IMG/VR virus record: IMGVR_UViG_3300025110_000093
Coordinates: 1 to 28,437 of that record
Origin: a virus
Strand: one strand, 5' to 3'
Length of the DNA stretch: 28,437 nucleotides
The notes beneath the pieces were generated by a model. That model searched no databases. It saw only the letters and a program-made list of their open reading frames with translations, and was not told the origin of the DNA. Of this stretch, positions 6,661-14,853 are shown piece by piece. A program made the position numbers and the translations under genes. Each line of letters starts with the position of its first letter. Positions within the stretch are counted from its first letter, which is position 1.

Positions 6661-7122
6661 CTACGCTGTTACTACAACAAATTCAATGTCAATCGCATCT
6701 GTATTTGCATTAGCACCGATTTGAGTTATATCTGTAAGAGTTCCAATAGTTGTACTTGATGCTACTGCATCAATCTCGTTATCCATTAATAAGAAACTTT
6801 CACCTGCTTTTATTTTAACAAAGAAAGAATCTGCAGTACCTGTAACTCTTAATTCTAAATAATTAGTATCATCTAAATTAGTAACTCTAAAATATTTATA
6901 GTTAGTAATATCTGCTTGACCTGCATCATCTACCGATCCAAAATTAATTATATCTGTCCAAGCACTACCTCTTGATCCTGCTGCAATTCTCATTACTCTT
7001 TGGTAAACCTCTCCATTACTTGTAAAGGTTTTATTCATTGTATTACCATAACCAACACCATTAAGGTCATAACTCTCTGTTATTGTTACTGTTAAATCTG
7101 CTGCTGTTACTGTTGTTGCCAT
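6661..7122 (-). CDS. putative beta-rich virion protein
   Basis: A 153-residue protein without Cys, rich in Thr, Val, Asp and Asn, with alternating beta patterns (TVTITESYDL, YFRVTNLDDTNYLELRV, SFFVKIKAGESFLLM, IDIEFVVVTA). It has no signal peptide or membrane segment. Composition and position among head genes suggest a capsid decoration or minor structural protein. No family recognised. Confidence 0.55.
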   Translation of the reverse strand: MATTVTAADLTVTITESYDLNGVGYGNTMNKTFTSNGEVYQRVMRIAAGSRGSAWTDIINFGSVDDAGQADITNYKYFRVTNLDDTNYLELRVTGTADSFFVKIKAGESFLLMDNEIDAVASSTTIGTLTDITQIGANANTDAIDIEFVVVTA

Positions 7123-7149
7123 ATTATATTATTGTTTTTTTATTTATTT

Positions 7150-7830
7150 TTATATTGCTGATAAATAAGTATTTACATTCGCTGTAAGTTCTGTGCTTTC
7201 TGTATCATATATTTGTATTTCGCTAATAGTTCCGTCATAAGCGTTTGTATCAGGGTTTCTTACTCCTATTGCATCAATATTTGCTGTTCCTGCTAAAGTT
7301 TCTGTATCAGTTTGTGCTACGCCATTAACGTAAAGTGTAACTAAGTTAGAAGCGTTACGAGTAACTACTAAATAATTGTCTGCCGTTAAATCTCCGTCAT
7401 TAACATCAATATCAACGTGTGAGCCATCTGTTTTAAACCTTAATCGTGTGCTGTTAGTTATTTTAAAAAACTCATTGTTTATAGTATTATCTCCCAAAAC
7501 AATTACATTATTTAAATCAGGATGAAGTCTTATACCTATAGTAAAAGTACCTGATAATTCTATGTCACTTCCTGTAGTCTGTAAACTTTGAACATCAGTA
7601 GCAACAAATTTTATTGCACCTCCATTATAAGCAGGTTGCTTTTGTGCAAAATTTTGAACCATGTGATTACTTCCTGCTGAATCAGACCATCTACTAACAT
7701 CTGAACCATTTAAAGTAATTCCTGTTTGATATTTATACCAAGATATTAACTTAGCACCTTCATCAGAAGGCTTCCAACCTCCTAATAATTTGATAGTATT
7801 TAAACTTAAAGATTGTCTTAAACTTAACAT
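7150..7830 (-). CDS. concanavalin/LamG-like lectin virion protein
   Basis: A 226-residue protein. From about residue 27 it shows a laminin-G/concanavalin-like jelly roll: LISWYKYQTGITLNGSDVSR, WSDSAGSNH, a FTIGIRLHP strand, DNYLVVTRN, VTLYVNGVAQ and the closing DGTISEIQIYDTE strand. The same strand order occurs in the C-terminal half of the tail protein at 23236-24375, so the two domains are relatives. Likely role is binding surface glycans from the capsid or at the tail. There is no signal peptide. Placement among head proteins suggests capsid display, which is inferred. Confidence 0.65.
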   Translation of the reverse strand: MLSLRQSLSLNTIKLLGGWKPSDEGAKLISWYKYQTGITLNGSDVSRWSDSAGSNHMVQNFAQKQPAYNGGAIKFVATDVQSLQTTGSDIELSGTFTIGIRLHPDLNNVIVLGDNTINNEFFKITNSTRLRFKTDGSHVDIDVNDGDLTADNYLVVTRNASNLVTLYVNGVAQTDTETLAGTANIDAIGVRNPDTNAYDGTISEIQIYDTESTELTANVNTYLSAI

Positions 7831-7840
7831 ATTCTAATTA

Positions 7841-8128
7841 TTATGCAGATGCGTTACCATCATGTTCCATATAACCAATACCAACACCACTCGTTAAAGT
7901 TATTGCTGTAATTCTCATAAACAAAGTTGTTCCTGCAGGTAAAGTTGTTTGTAATGCAGATTCACCTATTACTCCATCAGCAGTAATTGCACTAACTACT
8001 GACTCAACAGGAAAATATACACAATACCAATCTTTACCTGTTTGTGCTGCAGTAGTAAAAACCTCAGTTCCACCACCCTTACCTAGCATCTCAAATAGTA
8101 ATGTATTATCTGTATCAAATGTACTCAT
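7841..8128 (-). CDS. small putative virion protein
   Basis: A 95-residue beta-rich protein with Gly/Thr-rich stretches (KGGGTEVFTTAAQTG, TLPAGTTLFMRITAITL). The pattern looks like a small virion surface or head-fibre-attachment protein. It lies between the lectin-like protein and the XhlA-like membrane protein. Its family is not recognised. Confidence 0.5.
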   Translation of the reverse strand: MSTFDTDNTLLFEMLGKGGGTEVFTTAAQTGKDWYCVYFPVESVVSAITADGVIGESALQTTLPAGTTLFMRITAITLTSGVGIGYMEHDGNASA

Positions 8129-8162
8129 TTTATTTTATTTTTAAATTGTTATTATTTTATTT

Positions 8163-8396
8163 TTATTCTGTAAAAAGTTTTATCAATGCACCTAAAGTTA
8201 TAGCGTAAATCATCCACATTGCTTTCACTAAAACCTTTCTCATTGCTGTGTTTCTGTTCACTCTAGCAGTAACTCCTTTATCTGGGTTTAGTAATCTATC
8301 TGTAATCATATCTAATTTACTATCTAAATTATCCATCTTTTCATTTATTGAACTTATGTCTTTTTTCATAGATACTATCTCCTCTTTTGTTGTCAT
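8163..8396 (-). CDS. XhlA-like coiled-coil membrane protein
   Basis: A 77-residue protein with a heptad-type coiled coil at about 5-36 (IVSMKKDISSINEKMDNLDS, continuing KLDMITDRL) and one C-terminal membrane helix at about 54-74 (LVKAMWMIYAITLGALIKLF). This layout is that of XhlA-type hemolysin/holin accessory proteins, so it may help lysis, although the main lysis cassette is 2.5 kb further on. Its start shares a base with the stop of the previous gene. Confidence 0.6.
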   Translation of the reverse strand: MTTKEEIVSMKKDISSINEKMDNLDSKLDMITDRLLNPDKGVTARVNRNTAMRKVLVKAMWMIYAITLGALIKLFTE

Positions 8397-9034
8397 TAGA
8401 ATGTTGTTGTTTGTACTGCTATATTCATATATATTGATGAACCACCACTCGCTTCCTTAACCATTGGGAATATAATATCTCCTGCTGCTAATGCTGCTGT
8501 AGATATAGTTGTTTCATTTATTCTAACACCCTTATTATTGTTACCTAGACCATCTACTGAAATTTCATCAATTACAATAGGAGTTACTGATGTTGTAACA
8601 TTCTCTACAGGTGTGATTTTACATATAGCAATAGTAACCGCATTAGAGCCATTACTTGTAAGCCATCCACTTATAGATGTAACACTAGCAGTTTCAGGTA
8701 TGACACAAGCCTGACCTATTCTAAAGAAACTTGTAGGAGTTAAATTTCCTGAAGATACTGTTCCTGTACCATAATCAACAGCCATTTCATAAGGAGATTT
8801 AGTGTCTGCTATATCCTCTCCATAGAAGTAATTTGTAGCACCTGTAACATAACCCTGCATCTTATAATTAGTAACACCCATATAAGACTTACCTTTCCAT
8901 TCTAAACTACCATCAGTTCCTGTTGCAGATGTTCCTGCACTTTTACTTAAAACAGTATCATTAATAGCAGTTTCAAACCCCTTTGGATTATGTCTATTTA
9001 TACTACTTAAATTTTTATGTTCGTTTGCAGCCAT
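8396..9034 (-). CDS. putative virion structural protein
   Basis: A 212-residue protein with a short helical N-terminus (NLSSINRHNPKGFETAINDT) and then a Thr/Ser/Gly/Ile-rich beta region (about 95-212), e.g. ASVTSISGWLTSNGSNAVTI and DIIFPMVKEASGGSS. The N-terminal peptide may anchor it to the particle while the beta domain is exposed, as in head fibre or decoration proteins. This is inferred from composition and position after the connector gene. Confidence 0.5.
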   Translation of the reverse strand: MAANEHKNLSSINRHNPKGFETAINDTVLSKSAGTSATGTDGSLEWKGKSYMGVTNYKMQGYVTGATNYFYGEDIADTKSPYEMAVDYGTGTVSSGNLTPTSFFRIGQACVIPETASVTSISGWLTSNGSNAVTIAICKITPVENVTTSVTPIVIDEISVDGLGNNNKGVRINETTISTAALAAGDIIFPMVKEASGGSSIYMNIAVQTTTF

Positions 9035-9047
9035 TTATATATTTATT

Positions 9048-9632
9048 TTAACAATCATCACAAGGACAGTTATCCTTCCAACTATTATAATTTCTAGTAG
9101 GTCTTGAATATATACTATCATACATTATTATACCATGATTCTTATAAACATCATCATTACAAGGTTTATTAGACTCATAAGTTGGATATTGACCACTTTG
9201 GTCATCATCATTCATATAATCTAGCATATCTTTTAAGTATATCTCAGCCTTTCTGTAAGTGTCCTGCTTATAAGCGTTTAACTCAGAAGGGTCTATAATA
9301 GTAGCAAACTCATCAAGATTATGTACAATACCTGCACTACTACTATTACTCTGGACTTCATTGATTACCTCAAACCTAACAAACCAACACAAAGTTCTTG
9401 TTAAGAAATCATCCATTAAAGTTTGATTAGCAGTAGTTAAAGTACCATTATTGTGTTGTGTTTTTAATTCTTCATAAAACTTCTTACCGATTGCCTCTTT
9501 TAAATGTGCTAATTCAGCAAGAAGTAATGTGCTGCTAGAAATTAAAGCAGTATCAGTATTAGCATTAGTGAAACTATTACTTATAACTTCTGTTGCTGTT
9601 ACTAAAGGTATATATTGATTTACATTTGCCAT
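9048..9632 (-). CDS. putative head-tail connector protein
   Basis: A 194-residue, mainly helical protein that directly follows the portal gene (2-nt gap). The segments NQYIPLVTATEVI, LLAELAHLKEAIGKKFYEEL and LTRTLCWFVRFEVINEV match the helical layout of head-tail adaptor proteins (gp6/gp15-like, as in Bacteroidota phages). The C-terminus is unusual: Asn/Tyr/Asp-rich and ending in CPCDDC, which could form disulfides or bind metal. Function is inferred from position and fold pattern. Confidence 0.55.
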   Translation of the reverse strand: MANVNQYIPLVTATEVISNSFTNANTDTALISSSTLLLAELAHLKEAIGKKFYEELKTQHNNGTLTTANQTLMDDFLTRTLCWFVRFEVINEVQSNSSSAGIVHNLDEFATIIDPSELNAYKQDTYRKAEIYLKDMLDYMNDDDQSGQYPTYESNKPCNDDVYKNHGIIMYDSIYSRPTRNYNSWKDNCPCDDC

Positions 9633-9634
9633 AG

Positions 9635-10969
9635 TTATTCTTTTTCAATTTCAGTTACTTGCATATCTCCCACCTCATCATCACCTTTGCCATCAGCATC
9701 ATCATCTCTAGTTACAATAATCTGCTCTCTATCAGTTATGAACATATTACCCTCCTCTAGCATTGGTAAATCTTCATCTAACATTCTTCTTTGTTCATTA
9801 ATAGTAAGAACTTCTTTAGGATCAATCTGAGTTGCAAAACTAATTGGTGGCTCATAGTGAATCACTAATTCTTCAGGCAAGAAACCTAACTCTTTAAATA
9901 AAACCCCTCTAATCCCATTTAACAATAAATCAGAAGTGTCTTTAATTACAGTAGTCATTGCTAAATCATAAGCGATTCTAATCTCACTACCTGTATTGTT
10001 CATTTTACCTGAACTAACTAAACCACTTAATGATGGTTGCCATCTATGAGCAGTTACAATGTTTTGGTCAGTTATTCTTTGCAAGTCTATCCAACTACCT
10101 TCTTGGTCATCTTTGATAATTTGAACATTAGCACTTGAAGTATCTCCATTCTTAACAATGAACATAATCTTACCATTGTTTCCATCTCCAACAAACTTCT
10201 TTTGTGCCTCTCTTACTAATTTCTTTGCTTCTTCCTCACCCATATCTCCATTAATCTCAACAATTGCTGAAGGTTGAAACCCATTCTTGAATTTAGTGTG
10301 ATTCCATTTACCAATTTCATAATCAACTGCAATATGCTCTAATGCAGCAATGTAATCAGGCAAACCATAGAATTGGAATGTAGGCTCGTAATCTTTAAAC
10401 TGGATTACAAATCTATTTCCTTTCACTTTAGGATAAATAGGAATGATAGATAATTTATCTTTCATAGTATTGTACTTAGCCCAATCAGGATGTACATATA
10501 CTTCTTTCTTGTTTTTAGACATTCTAACAGTAGTTGCATCTATGTGATATAGATTTAGTCCACCATCATATAATACACCCTCTAAATAGGCATTTCCAAA
10601 TGAATAGTAATCATCTGCTAATTTCTTAAAAACCTCTCTTAACGATTCTCCATCAGCATTTACATCCTTGATGTATTCTTTAACATCTTCATTATTCGTA
10701 ACAAACTTAGCACCACTTGTAAAGATAGTCTTTTGTGCTAATACACTTCTATGAGTAGAAGATTTACGCTTTAATTCTGCTAAATACTGAGGGAATAGAT
10801 TGTTAGTACCAAAAGGAATAAACTTAGTTCTTACTTTTGCTAAATCTAATGGTTCTTCAATATGTTCAGGAATTGCTAAATTAAAAACTCCAAATTCAAA
10901 AGTATTACTCTTTTGAGTCTGAAGATTCTTTACCTGACTTTTTCTTTTTGGTTGCTTTCTTTGGCTCAT
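9635..10969 (-). CDS. phage portal protein
   Basis: A 444-residue portal, the dodecameric ring through which DNA enters and leaves the capsid. Typical segments are LFPQYLAELKRKSSTHRSVL, SFGNAYLEGVLYDGG, the FYGLPDYIAALEHI clip/stem region, QPSAIVEI and the Gln/Asn-rich crown region with DQNIVTAHRWQP. The N-terminus is basic and the C-terminus acidic (DDDADGKGDDEVGDM). The ATG at 10969 lies 65 nt inside the preceding frame, and no better in-frame start exists nearby. Oddly for a tailed phage, the gene lies downstream of the capsid gene and far from the terminase. Confidence 0.85.
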   Translation of the reverse strand: MSQRKQPKRKSQVKNLQTQKSNTFEFGVFNLAIPEHIEEPLDLAKVRTKFIPFGTNNLFPQYLAELKRKSSTHRSVLAQKTIFTSGAKFVTNNEDVKEYIKDVNADGESLREVFKKLADDYYSFGNAYLEGVLYDGGLNLYHIDATTVRMSKNKKEVYVHPDWAKYNTMKDKLSIIPIYPKVKGNRFVIQFKDYEPTFQFYGLPDYIAALEHIAVDYEIGKWNHTKFKNGFQPSAIVEINGDMGEEEAKKLVREAQKKFVGDGNNGKIMFIVKNGDTSSANVQIIKDDQEGSWIDLQRITDQNIVTAHRWQPSLSGLVSSGKMNNTGSEIRIAYDLAMTTVIKDTSDLLLNGIRGVLFKELGFLPEELVIHYEPPISFATQIDPKEVLTINEQRRMLDEDLPMLEEGNMFITDREQIIVTRDDDADGKGDDEVGDMQVTEIEKE

Positions 10970-11186
10970 CTTTTGTTTTTGTAGTTGATAATTTTTCTAC
11001 TAATGTAGTCATCCCTAAATCTTCATAAGCATACGCTAACTCCTCTTGAGTTGCTGTAGCCCATTTAATTTTAAAACCATTCTTGTAACAAGTACCTGAT
11101 GATGATTTTGCTTTATATTCTGCCATAACTGTATATATTTTTAAGTGTGATAAATCTACAACTTTTTTTGCATTACAATCACACAT
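10905..11186 (-). CDS. small Lys-rich unknown head-module protein
   Basis: A 93-residue frame between the putative tail-tube-like gene and the portal. The N-terminal CDCNAKK is followed by a beta-like part (YKAKSSSGTCYKNGFKIKW), a short helix (TQEELAYAYEDLGM) and a very basic Lys/Ser/Thr tail. A second ATG at 11126 (MAEYKAK) also has a good A-rich leader and would give 73 residues. The basic tail could contact DNA or an acidic partner. Its last 65 nt overlap the portal gene. No family recognised. Confidence 0.5.
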   Translation of the reverse strand: MCDCNAKKVVDLSHLKIYTVMAEYKAKSSSGTCYKNGFKIKWATATQEELAYAYEDLGMTTLVEKLSTTKTKDEPKKATKKKKSGKESSDSKE

Positions 11187-11266
11187 ATTATAAAAAAGAT
11201 ATTAATAGGGAAATGTTGTTAAACTTTTTACGAACAAAGTCCAACCTATTTCTATATCTTTAATTA

Positions 11267-11842
11267 TTATGCTCCTGCTGTTGCAGTTAATGCTGCAGTA
11301 TCAACAGTAACAGTACCTCTATACTCTCTTGGCAATTCAAATTGTCTTGCCATTAAGTTAATTGTAATACCATTCTCATCTGAATAAGCAGCACCTGTAC
11401 CACCCTCAAAACCTGTTAAACTCAAGAAAGTTTGGCTTTTTGCCTGAACATCCTCATTAGCGTATTTTGCACTAGCACCTAAAACCCACCAATTTCCATT
11501 AGTATCTAAAACCATTCCCATCATACAAGCATTTTCAAAGTTTTTTAATTCTTCAAATTTTGTTGCATCAATATTAGGAAGCATAAAAGATAAACCACAC
11601 TCAAAAGAAGTTGAACCATTCTCTTTTGTTGCAGTAATAGTCATTGCAGGTACTTCATTTTTAAACTCATAAACAAACCAAGCAGAATCACCACCTGATT
11701 GAATATTAGTAATAGTGTGTGCAGTTCCTATACCATAAGTAACTACATCTGCAGTAGCCCATTCTCTAATTAAAATTTGAGAAATACCACCTGTTGCTTG
11801 TAAGTCAGCACATACTACACCTAAACCTGTATCTATTGCCAT
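11267..11842 (-). CDS. putative tail-tube-like or minor virion protein
   Basis: A 191-residue, beta-rich protein immediately after the capsid gene and hairpin. The order ISQILIREWATADV, WFVYEFKNEVPAMTITAT, STSFECGLSFMLPNI, helix KFEELKNF, then MGMVLDTNGNWWVLG and a Gly-rich end resembles phage tail-tube/major tail proteins: strands, one helix, then a strand with an NGxxWxLG turn. The strong A/T leader with TAACTAA suggests high expression. A head decoration protein is the alternative. Confidence 0.45.
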   Translation of the reverse strand: MAIDTGLGVVCADLQATGGISQILIREWATADVVTYGIGTAHTITNIQSGGDSAWFVYEFKNEVPAMTITATKENGSTSFECGLSFMLPNIDATKFEELKNFENACMMGMVLDTNGNWWVLGASAKYANEDVQAKSQTFLSLTGFEGGTGAAYSDENGITINLMARQFELPREYRGTVTVDTAALTATAGA

Positions 11843-11878
11843 TTTTTTATTATTTTATTAGTTATTAAAAGTAATTAT

Positions 11879-11901
11879 GAGAGGAGGACTAGCCTCCCCT
11901 C
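11879..11901 (-). terminator. hairpin after major capsid gene
   Basis: The plus strand reads GAGAGGAGG, ACTAG, CCTCCCCTC. On the minus-strand RNA this is a 9-bp GC-rich stem (one G-U pair) with a 5-nt loop, in an otherwise very AT-rich region. It is followed only by AUAAUUACUUUU, so it is a weak or partial terminator, or a 3-prime stability element for the capsid mRNA. Confidence 0.55.
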
Positions 11902-11918
11902 TATTATTACATTATTGT

Positions 11919-12926
11919 TTAGTAAAAGATTCCCCATTGAACAAGTGAAGGGTACAAGAATTGTACTCCTAACTTGTAGTAACCTCTGAAGAACATTTTT
12001 TCTTCTAAGTCATCATAAAATACTTTGAAAGAACCTTCTGGGTCTGTTACATCAGAACCAATGATTAAGTTATCAACTGCACAGTAACAAGCACCTTCTG
12101 TACCATTAACACCTCCTCTTAGGAACATTGCAGGGTCTAAGTCTGCTAAAATAGTGTCCCACTCATACATAGGAACAATCTCAACACCTCTGAACTTAAC
12201 AACTAATAAACCATCTTGTTGGTTAGTGATTGCTAAATCTGCAGAAGTACCTTCTAAGTTTGATAAGTAAGCATTGTAAGTCTTAGGAGTTACAAAGATT
12301 TTCTTATCTGAAGCAGCAACTTGTTGTAATGCTGCAGGTGCATCATCATACATTTTTCTTAAAATACCAAGTGATTCTGCTGCTGTAGGTGCTGTAGGTG
12401 CTACTGCACTATACTCAGTTCTTGCAGCCAATACAGTTGCATCATCTCCCATTAATTTCATCCATCCTGTTACACCTTGATAGTTTGCAGTAGAGTCATC
12501 TCCACCCCATGCTAATCTTACTACATCAGAAGCAATACCTTTTACAGCACGATTTACAATCGCATCTGCTAATTGAGTACCTTCAATGTTCATTACATCA
12601 GCACCATTTCTGTACATTTCCTCAATGTAAGTTCCAAAGAACTCATCAGTACATTGCTCAAGAGCAACTCTCATTCTACCTGCAGTAATTGTTTTCTCAT
12701 CAATGTTAAATTGAGTAGAACCACTTGTTGCTGAACAACCTGTGTATTTTTGTGATATTTTCTTAAGAGCAGCAGAAGTAAACACATTCATTTTGTGCTT
12801 TACATTAGGTATAACTCTATAGTTACGCATAATGTCCTCACTTCTAAATACTGGCTCATAAAATATTTCGTTAAGGTTCGCACCTGAATAAGTTGCGAAA
12901 GTTCCTTTATTTGCTACATTTGCCAT
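11919..12926 (-). CDS. major capsid protein
   Basis: A 335-residue protein that directly follows the protease-scaffold gene, the usual order for HK97-fold major capsid proteins. The N-terminal about 50 residues are followed by KKISQKYTGCSATSGSTQF and TITAGRMRVALEQCTDEFFG (about 80-97), then a long helical region and a C-terminal beta part (LVVKFRGVEIVPMYEWD, GSFKVFYDDLEEKMFF). It is rich in Ala, Gly and Thr and without a signal peptide. The start has a long A-rich leader with TAACTAA, and the gene is followed by a hairpin, both fitting very high expression. The capsid call comes mainly from position, size and composition. Confidence 0.7.
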   Translation of the reverse strand: MANVANKGTFATYSGANLNEIFYEPVFRSEDIMRNYRVIPNVKHKMNVFTSAALKKISQKYTGCSATSGSTQFNIDEKTITAGRMRVALEQCTDEFFGTYIEEMYRNGADVMNIEGTQLADAIVNRAVKGIASDVVRLAWGGDDSTANYQGVTGWMKLMGDDATVLAARTEYSAVAPTAPTAAESLGILRKMYDDAPAALQQVAASDKKIFVTPKTYNAYLSNLEGTSADLAITNQQDGLLVVKFRGVEIVPMYEWDTILADLDPAMFLRGGVNGTEGACYCAVDNLIIGSDVTDPEGSFKVFYDDLEEKMFFRGYYKLGVQFLYPSLVQWGIFY

Positions 12927-12939
12927 TTTTATTTATTTT

Positions 12940-13350
12940 TTAGTTATTAAATTTATTTCTCATTCTCTCTGCCATTACATTGTAAAAACCTGCATTAGCA
13001 TCTTCTTTTTTGTTTTCAACTACAGCAGGGTCTGCTTCAGTTACAATTTCCGTACCTTTAGCACTTGCTTTGTTGATTTTAGCGTTTAACGCTTCAACCT
13101 CTAATGTTAAAGTTTCGTTAGTTCCTTTTGAAGCAACTAATTCTTCCTCTAACAAAGAAATTTTGTTTGATAATTCAATGTTACTAGTTTCAAACTCAGA
13201 AATTTTATTCATAATTTCATCATTATCCCCTAGATTAACAGTTATCGCAGTTTGTTCAGCAACATCTTCAGAAACTTTTACATCACCTTTTACAGCAGTA
13301 ACAATCTCCTCAACTTTGTTGTTAAACCATTCTTTTAACTCGTTAGTCAT
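12940..13350 (-). CDS. nested in-frame scaffold protein (internal start)
   Basis: An in-frame ATG at 13350 (codon 209 of the protease-scaffold gene) would give a 136-residue scaffold, MTNELKEWFNNKVEEIVTAV onward, ending in the same coiled coil and MRNKFNN end. The bases before it, TATTAATATAAATAACAAAAAA, look like the leaders of separate genes here (for example those at 11842 and 12926) and unlike the surrounding coding sequence. The peptide just upstream (SININNKK) looks like an encoded leader, not a fold. Separate expression is inferred from leader likeness and from analogy with lambda Nu3. Confidence 0.5.
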   Translation of the reverse strand: MTNELKEWFNNKVEEIVTAVKGDVKVSEDVAEQTAITVNLGDNDEIMNKISEFETSNIELSNKISLLEEELVASKGTNETLTLEVEALNAKINKASAKGTEIVTEADPAVVENKKEDANAGFYNVMAERMRNKFNN

Positions 13351-13974
13351 TTTTTTGTTATTTATATTAATACTTAATTTATTCTGTATTTCTTCTTGTG
13401 TGATATTCTTAAATTTAGAAACATCATACTTTGCAGCCACTTTAATAGAATCAGAGATAGTGTCAATAAAACCTAATTCGTATGCCTCATCAGCATTTAA
13501 CCAAGTTTCTTCATCCATCATTTGAGCAAGAGTATCATAAGATAATCCTGTCTTTTTTCTGTAAATGTCTGTAAGTTCGTTTGAGATTTTATCAAGAGTG
13601 TCTGCAGTTTTTCTCATATCTTTAGCCTCACCCATTGTACCACCCCAAGCGTTATGTATCATAAATAAAGAGTTTTCTGCCATTACAACCTCATCAGCAC
13701 CAAGAGCAATAATAGTAGCAATACTTGCTGCTATACCCTCAATATAAACTGTAGTCTTAGCCTCTCTCCTTTTGATTACATTGTACATTGCCATACCATC
13801 AAACACATCTCCACCTAAACTGTTAATGCGTAAATTGATAGGCATATCTTTTAATCCTTTAATGTCAGTAATGAACTCTTGTGCAGTTACACCATAAGTT
13901 CCTATTTCATCAAAGATATATATGTCAGCAGTTTTATCTGCTTTGTTCTGAATGTTATACCATTTTTCGTTCAT
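12940..13974 (-). CDS. ClpP-type prohead protease fused to scaffold
   Basis: A 344-residue protein from the ATG at 13974 (a GTG two codons upstream is less likely). Residues about 15-175 are a ClpP/S14-like head maturation protease: INLRINSLGGDVFDGMAMYN, catalytic Ser84 in GIAASIATI, His107 in FMIHNAWGG and Asp136 in NELTDIY. Residues about 209-344 are a separate scaffold-like region with long coiled-coil heptads (about 258-302), such as ISEFETSNIELSNKISLLEE. The enzyme should cut the scaffold during capsid maturation. The arrangement, with a possible internal start at residue 209, recalls lambda C/Nu3. Confidence 0.8.
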   Translation of the reverse strand: MNEKWYNIQNKADKTADIYIFDEIGTYGVTAQEFITDIKGLKDMPINLRINSLGGDVFDGMAMYNVIKRREAKTTVYIEGIAASIATIIALGADEVVMAENSLFMIHNAWGGTMGEAKDMRKTADTLDKISNELTDIYRKKTGLSYDTLAQMMDEETWLNADEAYELGFIDTISDSIKVAAKYDVSKFKNITQEEIQNKLSININNKKMTNELKEWFNNKVEEIVTAVKGDVKVSEDVAEQTAITVNLGDNDEIMNKISEFETSNIELSNKISLLEEELVASKGTNETLTLEVEALNAKINKASAKGTEIVTEADPAVVENKKEDANAGFYNVMAERMRNKFNN

Positions 13975-14030
13975 AGGCACAAAAATAGAAGTAAAATAAA
14001 TTAGTTTTACCTAATTTTCTTACAAAACTT

Positions 14031-14363
14031 TTAGTATGTGATGTTATTAGATGGAATTGCTTTTTTTCTTTCCTTGTAAACTATGTTCTGGGCTTGACTT
14101 TCACTTATCTTATATTTAATAGATAAGTCCATCCAAGTGTAAGTTCTACTACCTTTGTTACCTACTAACATTCTATCAAAGTCAGCAATAATCATATAGT
14201 TTCTGACTCTTTTTGGATCTATTATGCCTTTCTCAACAAGATGTCGTATCATGTCCTTGCAGGTTGGTGATTGACCAAATCGCTTTTCTAATTCAACTCC
14301 ACAAATATCAATGAAGTCTTTAACTACATCTACCTTATTTTGTCTTTGTTTTTTTTGAGGCAT
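14031..14363 (-). CDS. small helix-turn-helix protein
   Basis: A 110-residue protein from the ATG at 14363 (the upstream ATG at 14402 would overlap the previous gene by 68 nt). The N-terminus is basic (MPQKKQRQNKVDVV). A helical middle with GQSPTCKDMIRHLVEKGIID and a C-terminal helix-turn-helix, YTWMDLSIKYKISESQAQNI (about 80-100), then KERKK, suggest DNA binding of a sigma-region-4 or Mor-like type. Its position between tape measure and head genes would suit a late regulator. No specific family is recognised. Confidence 0.5.
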   Translation of the reverse strand: MPQKKQRQNKVDVVKDFIDICGVELEKRFGQSPTCKDMIRHLVEKGIIDPKRVRNYMIIADFDRMLVGNKGSRTYTWMDLSIKYKISESQAQNIVYKERKKAIPSNNITY

Positions 14364-14628
14364 TTTTCTTTTTAGGTGTTTGTTCAGTTTCAATCCACTC
14401 ATCTACAATAGTTTCCCAAAACTTACAAACTGCTGCTCTACAAGAAGTACATTTAATGTCTTGCTTATGTTGAGGTAGTAATAAGTGCCATTCTGCAAAC
14501 ATTAAGTTTAACGATTCAGAGTGATAGGTAGTGAAATTTTTCTTGTAATTCCTGTTAGTGATAACAGCATCTGTCATCATCTTTCTTTTTTTCTTACTGT
14601 AATTTTCAGCGATTTCTTTAAAATTCAT
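14335..14628 (-). CDS. small Cys-containing unknown protein
   Basis: A 97-residue protein if started at the ATG at 14628 (an upstream ATG at 14667 overlaps the previous gene). A helical part (ESLNLMFAEWHLLLPQHKQD) is followed by CTSCRAAVCKFWETIVDEWI and a basic Lys-rich tail. The CTSC and following Cys could bind a metal ion with a partner. It lies between a Cys4-type protein and the helix-turn-helix protein. Function unknown. Confidence 0.5.
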   Translation of the reverse strand: MNFKEIAENYSKKKRKMMTDAVITNRNYKKNFTTYHSESLNLMFAEWHLLLPQHKQDIKCTSCRAAVCKFWETIVDEWIETEQTPKKKNASKKTKTK

Positions 14629-14638
14629 TTGTAAAGTT

Positions 14639-14833
14639 TTACCATTTATTTTTAGGACATTTACCAAAAAACTCTTTTGTTAATGATGTCTTTGCATCTA
14701 GGAAACACTTACATTCAGCACATCTAGCACCTCTTGTTATCTTTGGTTTCTTTAGTAACATAAAGTTTCGGTAAAAACTACAACTTTTACATATATCTAA
14801 TCTCTCTAACTTAGTCTTTTTATCAACAAACAT
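14639..14833 (-). CDS. small zinc-ribbon phage protein
   Basis: A 64-residue protein with a Cys pattern ICKSC, CAEC, CKC-F and CPKNKW, that is two or more Cys pairs arranged as a zinc ribbon. The ending GKCPKNKW is the mark of a family of small proteins encoded next to tail genes in many phages. Their role is not established; a structural or assembly role is likely. It starts about 20 nt after the stop of the tape measure gene. Confidence 0.65.
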   Translation of the reverse strand: MFVDKKTKLERLDICKSCSFYRNFMLLKKPKITRGARCAECKCFLDAKTSLTKEFFGKCPKNKW

Positions 14834-14853
14834 TTGTTTATTTTTTTTGATTA

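Noticed and set aside
13010-13525. 171-codon open frame on the plus strand
   Set aside because: It lies antisense to the protease-scaffold gene, has a Ser/Val/Leu-rich shadow composition and no leader. All neighbouring genes are on the minus strand.
13980-13987. CAAAAATA (TATTTTTG on the minus strand) upstream of the protease as a promoter
   Set aside because: No -33 element within 17-23 nt, and the transcript would start at or after the start codon.
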